Below, piece after piece: positions 25,557-35,693 of a stretch of DNA of 64,000 nucleotides. How positions within the stretch are numbered: position 1 is the stretch's first letter; each line of letters starts with the position of its first letter. Source of the DNA: Muricea muricata (taxonomy: Eukaryota; Cnidaria; Anthozoa; Malacalcyonacea; Plexauridae); the NCBI GenBank assembly GCA_963855995.1, contig OY979716.1, positions 35,961,818 through 36,025,817 on the forward strand. Reading direction: 5' to 3'. The notes under the pieces were generated by a model. It saw nothing but the letters and a program-made list of their open reading frames with translations. It searched no databases and was not told the DNA's origin. The position numbers were made by a program, and so were the translations under genes.

Positions 25557-28235
25557 TGGCTCAAATCCCAGTGAGAATTTCCCGCCGAAACCACATCAAT
25601 AAACGAAACAGGCGCTGTGCTAGAAATCTCATCACAGTAAACATTTCAAAGCCTGGACCCCCTATCTCAAAAGCAGTTCCTAAATGCTTAGTAATGAATG
25701 CTCGATCATTGGTTAAACCCGATGCTCCATCTGCACTAAATACGGAGTTACGCTCAAATAATATTGACGTTTGCTTTGTATCTGAAACTTGGCTTAATCC
25801 TAATATTTCATCTAACGTCGTATGTCCTAATGGCTATAACATTTTACGAAATGATCGTTCAAACTTTCGTAAGGGTGGTGGTGTGGCTATTCTTTATAGA
25901 ACCGACTGGAAAATATTAAACGTTTACCCAAGTGAAAATTTTGAATGTTTATGGTGTGAAATCCAAAAAGACAACGCCAAATATTTTGTCGCTGCTTTAT
26001 ATCACCCACCAAATCCCAATTATCCTGAATGTGAATTACTACAGTATCTGTCCGATAAATGTGAAGAGATTCTACTTTTTGGATGCGTCATCGAGAATAA
26101 TAATTGCGGGGGACATCAACCAACTTCCTGTTAAAGACTTTTGTATACAGCATAATTTACAGCAACTAGTTTCCAAGTCTACAAGAGGTCTGCGGATTCT
26201 TGATATATTCATAACAAATTGCCCATATCTATGGAAGCCACCTAGTGTGTTTAAAGGGCTAGTAAGATCAGATCACATGGCGATTATCGCCAATCCATGT
26301 GTCCAAGTTAAACCAGAAAGAAAACACGTGTATTTCAGAGATGTTAGGGAACATAGAAAGATTAATATGGAAAAATGTCTACAAAAATGTGACTGGAGCT
26401 CAATTTATACCACTAATGATGTGGACAAAGCGACTAATTTACTGAACGATAAAATCTCTTCCATTTTTAATGAATGCTTTCCTTTGATTAAAGTAAAAGT
26501 TTCGACGCGTGATCCACCGTATATGTCACCTCTGGTTAAACACTTATGCAACAAACGTAATAAACAAATTAAAATAGGGGTGAATCCTGATATTCAAGAG
26601 CGAATAAATAAGTTAATTCGATTAAATCAAATCCGATCAGTTAATGAGGAAAACAGGAAGTATAATCAAGGGTCGCGAAAATGGTGGGACACGGTAAACA
26701 GAATAACTGGAAGAAAGGTTAAAGCAAACAATCTTAGCTTGTCTATTGATCCAAAGCTTATGAATCACCATTTTCACAATATAAATACTGATCCACAGTA
26801 TTCAACTCCAGAACCTTTATTGATCCCAGAAGGAACTCGTATTCCTGAGGTTGATGTTTCTATGGTCGAAAATTTCATGACGAAGCAAAAGAGTTCAGCT
26901 CCTGGTCCTGACGGTATTCCCTACTGGATATGGAGAGATTACGCTCAATATCTGGCGCCGATAATTACTAGAATATTAAACTTCTCTCTCAGTCAACAAT
27001 ATATTCCCTTAAAATGGAAACTTGCTAATATTACACCAATTCCTAAAGAATCCCCTGTTATGGAATGTTCTCAACTCAGACCAATATCGTTGACTAATAT
27101 TATAATGAGAATTTTTGAGAAAATCGTCTTTAAACAAGAAATATATCCTCAAGTTAAAAAGGTAATAGACGATGACCAGTTTGCCTACAAAGAAGGAACA
27201 AGTACTACAACAGCTCTTATTAAGTGTCAACATAACTGGTTGAAGTGGCTAGACGATGATGCCGACTATGTTCGGGTAATATCTTTTGATTTAAGTAAAG
27301 CTTTTGACACTGTTCCCCACGAAATCATTTGTGAAAAACTGAAAGCAACTGATTTAAACCCATACATCATTAACTGGATGATCAATTTTCTATCGAATCG
27401 GAAACAAAGAGTAGTGGTAGATGGAATTGAAACGGAATATGTCCATATTAATAGAGGTGTTCCACAAGGTACTGTATTGGGGCCTTTCTTGTTTTCTCTG
27501 ATGGTAAATGATATTAAACCAAAAGATCCCGAAAACAACATGTTAGTTAAGTTTGCTGATGACATGACAGTTAGTGCACCTGTTAAAACTACCGGAGATA
27601 CAGCTTTTAATGAAGTTAAAAATATTAGTGATTGGGCAAAAGAAAACAGAATGATCTTAAATTTTTCCAAAACTTGGGAAATTGTCATCAGTAAGGGATC
27701 ATTGAAACAGCTACCTCCTCCAATTGATGGGATTAGACGAAAGAAATGGATGAAACTACTTGGTGTTAAGTTTCAAGATGATCCTTGTTGTTGGGATTTG
27801 CACGTAGATGAATTACTGTCCAAAGCCAGCGGGCGAATGTATATCCTAAGAGTATGCAAATCATATGGTTATGCTGGAGATCAATTGACCAAACTATTTG
27901 AAACGTTGATTTTATCCTTGTTTACTTATGCAATCGAAGTATGGGGCTCTGCGCTCTTGAAAAAATATCTGAAACAGATAGACCAGTTCTTCAGACGAGC
28001 TCGTAGGTATGGGTACACCACCAAAGAATACGAAATGTCTTCACTAATAGAGGAGAAAGATAGAGCTTTATTCCGAAAAATTACTAAAGATACTGAACAT
28101 GTCCTTCATGATCTTCTTCCAGAAATGAAACATAGAACTTTAAGGACACAAAATCATAACTATATACTTCCTCAAATTAAAACTGAAAGGTTCAAGCGAT
28201 GTTTTGTAAATAGATGTCTTTTTAATAATTTTTAA
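25556..28235 (+). pseudogene. LINE 2 ORF2: endonuclease-reverse transcriptase, one frameshift
   Basis: The ORF begins at the ATG that overlaps the ORF1 stop. The endonuclease starts in the first frame (MNARSLVKP, FVSETWLNP, GGGVAILYR, ALYHPPNP) and changes frame near 26078-26090, at a T run, to continue as IIIAGDINQLPV and VRSDHMAI. The RT is uninterrupted: ANITPIPKES, ISFDLSKAFDTVPHEI (first Asp), GVPQGTVLGPFLFSLMVND, LVKFADDMTVS (catalytic FADD). The end contains KLLGVKF and FFRRARRYG. Only one single-base change separates it from an open frame, so the insertion is young. LINE 1 encodes the same architecture about 20 kb away. Confidence 0.85.
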
Positions 28236-28392
28236 ATATGAACTTTCGTGTTTTCTAGCTTTGTAACTTCAGCTAATATTCTAAATTCCTATTAATCATG
28301 TAAATATATTATAGATCAGTTAAAGATTATTATTGTTGTAAAGTCACACGTTTGTTGTGTCTATAATTTTAATAAAGACTTGAATGAATGAA

Positions 28393-29290
28393 AATATATA
28401 TATATGCTGAACTGCATGCTGAAAGCATGCGGAACTGATTAAATAGCGATGAACAAATATTTCAAAATGGTTAGAATGGTCAGCTCTGTTTTCCGTATTA
28501 CCAATGGTTTAATCATTTAGTTGTATTATAGAAGCTTTGTGGGGAAGCTGCTGGTATTTGTCTGGCCCCATCCAGGTTTCCTGTAAGACCAGGTTTTTCC
28601 TGGCCACCCTGATGATCCAGCCGTAATAAAACCAATGGTAATGCCTGAACAGCAAGTCTTACCATTTCCTGGCAAAAGCTGCCTTCTATATGACTACAGC
28701 TGTTGTGGGAGTTGGGTCCATTCGTCTATGGGGAATGCACATTTGTGCATTTGTGGGGATGAAGTCTCTAAAATGTCAACTTCAGCCCCATAGACTCAAT
28801 ACGTCACATATATACAATATCTACCTGAGGACTGTCCATAGGGGCCTAGCGCTCCTTGGTCAGGTTAAGGACTGTTCATTGGAGTTTTTATGCTCCCTGG
28901 ACAGGTTGGGGCCTAAGGACTGTCGAAGTGTTGTTATCTTGGTTAGGTTTCGTCAGGGATTGGCCACCCCTGGCAAGGCTACTTATACTGATGAAGTTCT
29001 TAACATACCTTGTGCGCTGTAACTTTGTTAATGGCTCGAAGCATTTCCAGCTTGGATAGTCTATTAGATCGCTGTACGTCCATTACTTTGCGTCAATGAT
29101 AGAATGTATATATTAATTCTAATATGGACTTGTTTCAAGCATTCAACAGTCTAAGGTTGATATGACTGGCACAGTACCAGGCTGAATTCGGCTCAAAATT
29201 CTTAATATTTTTCACAATAGTGATAAATACTCACCGGAAAAGACGGAAAAGATTAGTGATGACGGTTTTTAAGATAAAGTTTGGGCTTGC
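28393..29290. other. No gene recognised
   Basis: Intergenic sequence. Two stretches around 28840-28935 share GGACTGT-CATTGG/AGG and GGGGCCTA words, a local imperfect repeat. The 110-codon frame at 28690-29022 has no recognisable motif. Confidence 0.4.
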
Positions 29291-29330
29291 TTGCAGCTGT
29301 CAAAACGCCGGAAAATATTCAATCATGCAC

Positions 29331-29585
29331 ACTGTAAAAACAGATTGGTCAAAATGACCAATGTTTTTGGTTGCAACCAATTTCAAATGGTGATTGTAAC
29401 CATTACACAATTGGTTAAAAATGTACCAATTAAATATTGGTTATTTTTACCAATAAGTTGTTGCGTATTTTTAATTGCGCAACTATTTAACCAAATTAGT
29501 ATTGGTTGTGATTTCAACCAATTATAATTGGTCAAATATGTGACCAATTTAAAATTGGTCATCGAGTGACCAATTAATAATTTGT
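29331..29585. repeat. Array of TTGGT/ACCAA inverted motifs
   Basis: At least twelve TTGGT or ACCAA words alternate in orientation over 250 bp, often as near-palindromes such as ATTGGTCAAAATGACCAAT and TTGGTTGCAACCAA. No coding frame. It lies about 90 bp upstream of a candidate first exon. Confidence 0.75.
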
Positions 29586-29676
29586 AGCTTGAGGAAGCAC
29601 ATGTATGATTGCATGTCATGTCACCACTTAACATTTTTAATTAGCGCGAAAAAAACCTGGTAGCTAAGAGGTAATC

Positions 29677-30338
29677 ATGGCGGAACGCGTGGATGAAGAG
29701 GTGCGTATGAAACACTGAAATCAACTTGATAATTACATGAAAGATTAGAATTATTAACTTTTAGGCTTTTTTACGTTTCAGATTGTAAAACACGACAGAG
29801 AAGAAACCGGAGAAGCGAAATGTAAGCATATCGCCGACATATTAGCAAGAATATATCGATACGCATGTGCCTGAAGATATATATCGGCCTTTTATATATA
29901 GATGACAAGATTGCAGCGGTGTGGGTTGTAGTTCTCAATTGTTCAAGAGAGGGGTGACTATCATTGATACATCAACTTCCAATTTGTAGACTACGGGCCT
30001 TAGATCCATAGACATGGATCCATAAGAGGAAGTAGACCTGTTTTTGGCTTCATAATTTGAGCTCATGCAAATGCATCTTCTACTTACATAGCTATTGCTG
30101 CTTATACAACCTCTAAGTATACAAATAAGGTTGAGTTTTCATTTTTTATGACAGGCGTGGGTGGGATCTGAGATTTGTATGTTTTCCCGGAGTGATAATT
30201 AATAAAGGTTTACATTTTTAGTAGATCAAAGCAAAAGAAAAGCAAAAAGGAAAAAAAAGGGAAGAGAAAAGAGAAGGCAATAGAATATGGATCTGATCAG
30301 TCAGCCGACACGATAATTGTTGAAAAGGAGGTTTAAAA
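29677..30338 (+). CDS. Tentative multi-exon gene for a small basic protein
   Basis: ATG at 29677 opens MAERVDEE, ending at a possible donor GAG|GTGCGT (29701). An acceptor TTTACGTTTCAG precedes 29782, where IVKHDREETGEAK is read in phase to a donor T|GTAAGC at 29822. The intron would be 81 bp. A Lys/Glu-rich frame (SKQKKSKKEKKGKRKEKA, then a stop near 30336) lies after an acceptor-like TTTTTAG near 30222, but its phase does not fit exon 2 directly, so an unseen exon or other junction is needed. The protein would be small, acidic at the start and very basic after. No family was recognised. Confidence 0.3.
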
Positions 30339-30339
30339 G

Positions 30340-30755
30340 GAGGATAAAAAGGAGGATGAAAAGCACAATAAAGAGTCGAGACCAGCAAAGCTTATAAGAT
30401 CTAAACCAACGGAGTCAAATGGTTTGATTTGGAAATTCTTAAGATACTAAAGACTTTGTTTCTCATACAAAGCATTGTCAATCATACAAAGTGATATGTA
30501 ATTTATTGTTAGTGACATTAATTTTATTTGTAAAATATAGTTAATATAATATAATATACACCTAAATATCACAATTATCCATAGATATTGTTTGTGGGGG
30601 AAGATAACTTGGTGAAATATAAAATAGACCATTTTTACAAGTTGATGGCTGAACGACATGCATTGGGAGGTACACCTTTAACATCACCTGCTCCAATATA
30701 AATAAATTAGAAATTTAAAGTCTTTGTGTATCTCATAGGAATGAAAATGGCTTGA
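30340..30755. other. No gene recognised
   Basis: AT-rich sequence between two gene pieces. Nothing supported on either strand. Confidence 0.4.
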
Positions 30756-30758
30756 CTA

Positions 30759-31855
30759 CTTAATAGTTTTAAACCTTTTCACAATGAAATATATTTTGTC
30801 TGTATCCAATACAAAAATTCCTTGAATTACAGCAAACTCAGGCAGACCATCACTTTGCCCAACATACACCATAGCACCAACTTTGTATTTTGTCCCGTTA
30901 AACAAAATAGTCGATGGACTGAAATAGGAAAATAGATTCTCATAAATATGAATGGCAAAAAAGTTTGACATAGTTACTAACCCTATAAACTGGTCAGACT
31001 CCATTAACTGTTTTTTTATAATGACATAACAGAAAAACAACTATTGTAGGGAGGCTTACTTGCACAAGACATCAGTTACAGCAGGGGTTGGCTCTTTTTC
31101 CTTTAAGAGTCCAAAGTGCTGGCAGTCACCAGCAACAACATGTTTTGCCGACTCTAGAAAATTACAAAGACAATAATTGATTTAATAAAGGTTATAAGTT
31201 CATAAGTTCAACAATTAACTGAATTTCATTAATTACCAATTTTAGGTTTCTTTACTAAATGTTCATTTCTAGCACTACCAGCTTGAGTACTCATCAGATA
31301 GCAATTGCGAGTCTGATGTCGCTCCCCCAAACTTACAGCAACATTGGTGAAATTTCCGAGAAGCATAGCCAATCTTTTGAAGTAGCTATGCTTTGCTTCG
31401 TAACCGCATACACCAACTGCGGACCATTGGACCAAGCCTAAAAAAATGGTAAGCACACAAAACAAAATAATTCAATTTAATTTATAAGACTGCTTTTGAA
31501 ATTGCCCATGCCAAAACCTTGATATCTAGTCTAATATGACTCCAAACATCAAAGCAAAATTGTACCTGTAAATATGTGCAGGATATTGAACAATGTAGTG
31601 CATCTTCGGTATGATCGATCGCCCTGGGTAGATGCAGGTGAACTGCCACAAGAAATCTTCTATGTGACCTTCTAAAATTCCAAGTTGATCCACACTTGCA
31701 ACAGGTGCAAACACAATATCAACAATTTTGAGCAACAACAAAAAATGTTGCCATTTCTCATCATTGTTTGGGATTGAGGCACCAATTACCAGGGGTAGGA
31801 ATTTTCCAAGGCACCACATTTGTGCGTTTCGTGTCATTGTCATGATCATTGTCAA
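30759..31855 (-). pseudogene. Multi-exon gene copy of unknown function, frameshifted
   Basis: Four exon-like blocks read on the minus strand. Block 1 (31850-31566): MWCLGKFLPLVIG, HFLLLLKIVDIVFAPV, PGRSIIPKMHYIVQYP, donor CAG|GTACAA. Block 2 (about 31440-31237), after TTTTTTTAG: GPMVRSWCMR then, one frame over, EAKHSYFKRLAMLLGNF and SLGERHQTRNCYLMS, donor GTAATT. Block 3 (about 31155-31063): ESAKHVVAGDCQHFGLL, donor GTAAGC. Block 4 (30918-30759): GTKYKVGAMVYVG and DTDKIYFIVKRF. Introns are about 80-140 bp. The frameshift in block 2 suggests a pseudogene. I recognise the pattern as a type of multi-copy invertebrate and fish protein often linked to transposons, but cannot name it. Confidence 0.5.
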
Positions 31856-31859
31856 CCTT

Positions 31860-33400
31860 AAGCTGCCATATCGTCATCTATTACTGTATTTTATCATATA
31901 AGAACCGTAACTGTTTATAGGATGTGCTAGGTTTGGCACAAAAAGTTATTCAGTCAATTTTTTACCATATAATTACCATCAATTTTTTTGCCCTAAAAGC
32001 AAAGCGCCTTTTTATAGCTCAAGTAAACACTGAGCAATTGTTTTGTTCATTTCAATTATCACAAACCATCTAGCACTACTTTGATTTCATTTGAGCGGAT
32101 TTATTGGTAAAGTGAGAATACCGTAATACATATGAGATAAATTAATGCTACAAAAATGCTTGAACCTGAGCAAAGTTAAGTCTCTTCGCTGAAACGTCTG
32201 TATTTGCCCTACATTTTTTATTTATAGCTGACTTAACTCCTTTCCATGCGCCCTCTTCCTCTATCTACCGAAGACTTGTCAATTTTTCATATTCTACAAG
32301 TACCGAATTGAATAATTGTTTTATTATTTATTTGCATTCATATAGCATCAACCTATTCGACTAGCAGTAAAAACAATAATGTAATCTGCCTTACATTTTA
32401 CATGTTTTTTAACCAACAATTCCTGGTAAACGTGGAACTACATTGGCGTGCTGATTGTAGCTCTAAGGAACAAAACAGCACTCAATTTTGTCACCCTACT
32501 GTATGTTATGCCATCACCACCACCAAGGTCTTCCTTAGCGTGAAAGTTATTGCCCCTAAACATCTCTAAAGCTTAGTCCAGCGACTCCAGCTCCTGTATC
32601 TTTGATGTGGGAAATAATACTGCCTTTTTGCGAATACACATGACAGTATCAGCGTTAAGTTTTGTTCCAAAAATGTTTGAGGTCTCTTGGAGTTGCATGA
32701 GATGTTCTCACAAGAGTTGCATGAATATTTATGTATTACTCGTTACCATATTATACAGGGACGTAATTGATTGCATTTACTTTTAGTACATATATACGTT
32801 TAGTAAGACATTTGGAACATATAACAAGATCAGCAAACGCAAATTTTAGAAGCGAGCTTCTCAGTTGTGACAGCATCCGTAATCTAGCGCAAAATCCGTC
32901 ACTCCTTGACGCAATGCCATATGGTCTCAACGCCTAGGCATGTACCCTATTCCAAACGAATAAATCTTGTTTGTATTTTTTTAATAATAATACCCTGTTT
33001 CATAATAAACAACTTGTGAAGTGCATCATTTATTGCTATTAATGCATGCGTGTTTTAGTGGAGTAAAGTTTGTTTAATATTTGATATGGTGTTTTTTTCA
33101 CACTTTTTAAACATGTCCGCCAATCTGCTAACTGATTTTAAACATTAATACCTTCATGAATTTTCAAGTAAAATACTACAGGAATATATCAAGATCTAAG
33201 TTAATCTTCCTAATATCCAATTTAAGTTACTTCAGCTGAATATTTCCACTTGTTTAGATGTTATTATCAATCAAGCCGGAGAATTTTTTTGGGACACCCT
33301 GTATGAGGGAAGAAACCAACATACTCGTGCAAAAATACAACGTGTATTTTTTATCTACCTCGAGCTCTATACGTTTTTATGCTTAAGTCATGCATCACTA
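31860..33400. other. No gene recognised
   Basis: About 1.5 kb of AT-rich sequence with no frame, RNA gene or repeat that I can support. Confidence 0.4.
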
Positions 33401-33411
33401 TATATTGCTAA

Positions 33412-33563
33412 CAGTAGCGTAGCCAGCCTGACGATTTAGTCCCGCTATGCAAATATTTTCCTGTTGAATGACTGTCAAAACAACAATTTCTAAAAAAATT
33501 AATAATTATGACGATCTGAAATTTGCATAGCGGGACTAAATTGATGGGATGGCTACGCCACTG
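33412..33563. mobile_element. hAT-type MITE
   Basis: A 152 bp inverted-repeat element with ends CAGTRGCGTAGCCA. Inside, TTTAGTCCCGCTATGCAAAT and its inverse form longer arms. It is flanked by an 8 bp target duplication, ATTGCTAA on the left and ATTGCCAA on the right (one difference). The CA-GTGGCG-type ends and 8 bp duplication fit hAT. Confidence 0.8.
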
Positions 33564-33690
33564 ATTGCCAACACTTATAATTCCAAACTGGTAATCATGG
33601 TAAGCTTCGCGATGTATCTGATATGTTTGTGTCGACTGTGCAATTATCTGCCTTTTCTTTTGTCGTCTGCATTAAAATTAGTCATGTTAA

Positions 33691-34083
33691 GGTGGCTCGA
33701 TAGTCTAACTCATAGCACATAATACTTCTTTCGCCGTAGAATCTTTTATAGTGCGCGTGTAAAGCTTAGTTTAGGTCATTGCATAGCTCTACTGGTTGTC
33801 TTCATAATTGGGAAAGTTTTATACCCCTACCGTTCGTATGTCCAGAGATATTGTTGTCATAGGTAAGATGTGGAGTTTATGCAAATGAATTATAATTAGA
33901 ATCGAGTTCCAACAAGAAACGTGATTTCTATGATCAGGCAAACTTTGAAGAAATTCTTTTTTAAATACAACAAACAGTGCTATAGAGCTGTGCAACGACC
34001 TAAAATGAAGCTCAAGCATTCACTACAAAACATTTAATCGTAGAGACATAAAATTTCTAATGAATTCTGACTATCGAGCCACC
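33691..34083. mobile_element. MITE with TTAA target duplication
   Basis: A 393 bp element with inverted ends GGTGGCTCGATAGTC and GACTATCGAGCCACC, flanked on both sides by TTAA (33687-33690, 34084-34087). TTAA duplication is made by piggyBac and Kolobok transposases; the GG-start of the ends is closer to Kolobok. A second inverted pair, TAGCTCTA-type, occurs inside. No transposase. Confidence 0.75.
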
Positions 34084-34274
34084 TTAAGTGTCCAGTAGGT
34101 CGACATACATACTCTATCACATCGGTCACGTACATATATTCAGGATAGATCACGACTAAATGCTAACTGGGCATTACTATTTGTTAAAATATAATCGTAT
34201 TGAAGTATACTATTGTATGTAGGCTAAAAAATTACAATATAATATATGGACAAATGCCGCAGAGGCATTCGACG

Positions 34275-34495
34275 CGTAGTAATAGATCAACGAACGACTT
34301 GAGCGTTTTTTTTTTCAATGCAACGAACAATTGATTGTAATTTTCCAACGAGCGATTCAACGGTCCCTTCACAGCGCCGAATGATTTATCGGAACGTTTT
34401 GACGAACGGCTAAAAATTTCGAACGATCAACGAACGAATATAGAGAACGCTTTGCAACATCGTTAACGTTGGTTTTCTTGTGGACGGTCGCATTT
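34275..34495 (-). repeat. Dispersed GAACGAACG-rich repeat, copy 2
   Basis: Reverse complement relative to 22185-22430: the right edge reads CGTTAACGTTGGTTTTC then GGACGGTC. It is rich in AACGAACGA and CGAACG words. The two copies are 12 kb apart in opposite orientation and diverged. Confidence 0.6.
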
Positions 34496-34499
34496 TACC

Positions 34500-35690
34500 G
34501 TAAGAATAATATCTCACATTAACAAGGCCTAGTTACAAATAGCAATCTTAACAACGAACTTTAGTAGCGCTAAAAAACGATTTTCAAAATTTAGTCGCCA
34601 TTTTAAAATGTTTATTCAAAAAACACAGAGGAAGTGCCGGTGGTAAACTTTGAGGACATATTTATATTTAGGAGATGGGTGTAGCAAGATAAATTTCGAA
34701 AAAATGGCTGCTTTTTTCTCATGCCGATTGTAAGTATGTTATAATGACGCAAATAACTGTTTTTATGTGTAATTTTATTTATATACAAATGTAAACTTTG
34801 TTGCAGATTTTAGTCATCAAATTTCACAAGCATAATGCAATTCGATACTTGCCCCGGCCCATTAAGTAAGCTTTGAAAGAGTAACGTGACCAGCTGCAAC
34901 CAAGGTCATCACGCGTCCAGCGCTGAGAAAATACCCTGGTAGCTTCTCACGTTACTTTTCTTGATAGGTTGGTGCAACTGTCAAATATCATACTTCCGTA
35001 TGCAAGCGATGCATTTCAACTGCAAGGAGGAAGATCAGAAGAAGTTGGTAACGTCTTGGCTGAGAATAGTGTGTTCAAAATTTAGACAAGACGCAAAAAA
35101 ACTTCTGAGAACGTTCATAAATAAAATAATTTTTGTATGAAATAAGAATTGTGACGATGAAAGCGGCAACATCAACAGAGACATTCTAGACACACGAAAC
35201 TTTTTACGTTATTGAGACGATCGAATTTGGATACGTCGTCCCAAGGTGGTGACTTAATTCTTCATTCATTTGTGATTTTCAACCGAAACTATCTGAAGTT
35301 CTCATATTTTTAATTTTTTCGAAAATGTAAATATGAATGTCAAAGAAAATTTCATCACCCTGATTCGCTGATAATTTTCGGGATATTCATCATTGAATTG
35401 ACCTTGGTCATTCAAATTGATTTGAAAATATCGAAAACTGAATATCTAACGGATCAGAGAGACATTGCGCTACCATATGACGCGCCATATGTGACAATAT
35501 ACCGATAAAAATATGTAGATCAGATAAAAAATATAGCCATTAGAGTTTCATATATTCATACTAGAAATTCAAAAAAATGTATTAGAGTTTCGCATATAAA
35601 TATGCCACACTCTTTACCGCATTTTTACAGTAGAGTCAGCAGTCTTTAGCGTATAAAACAAACAGTACTTCATCTTAATACACCAATTTT
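34500..35690. other. No gene recognised
   Basis: AT-rich intergenic sequence. Weak short repeats such as TATTAGAGTTTC(G/A)CATAT (35535-35605) only. Confidence 0.4.
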
Positions 35691-35693
35691 AAT

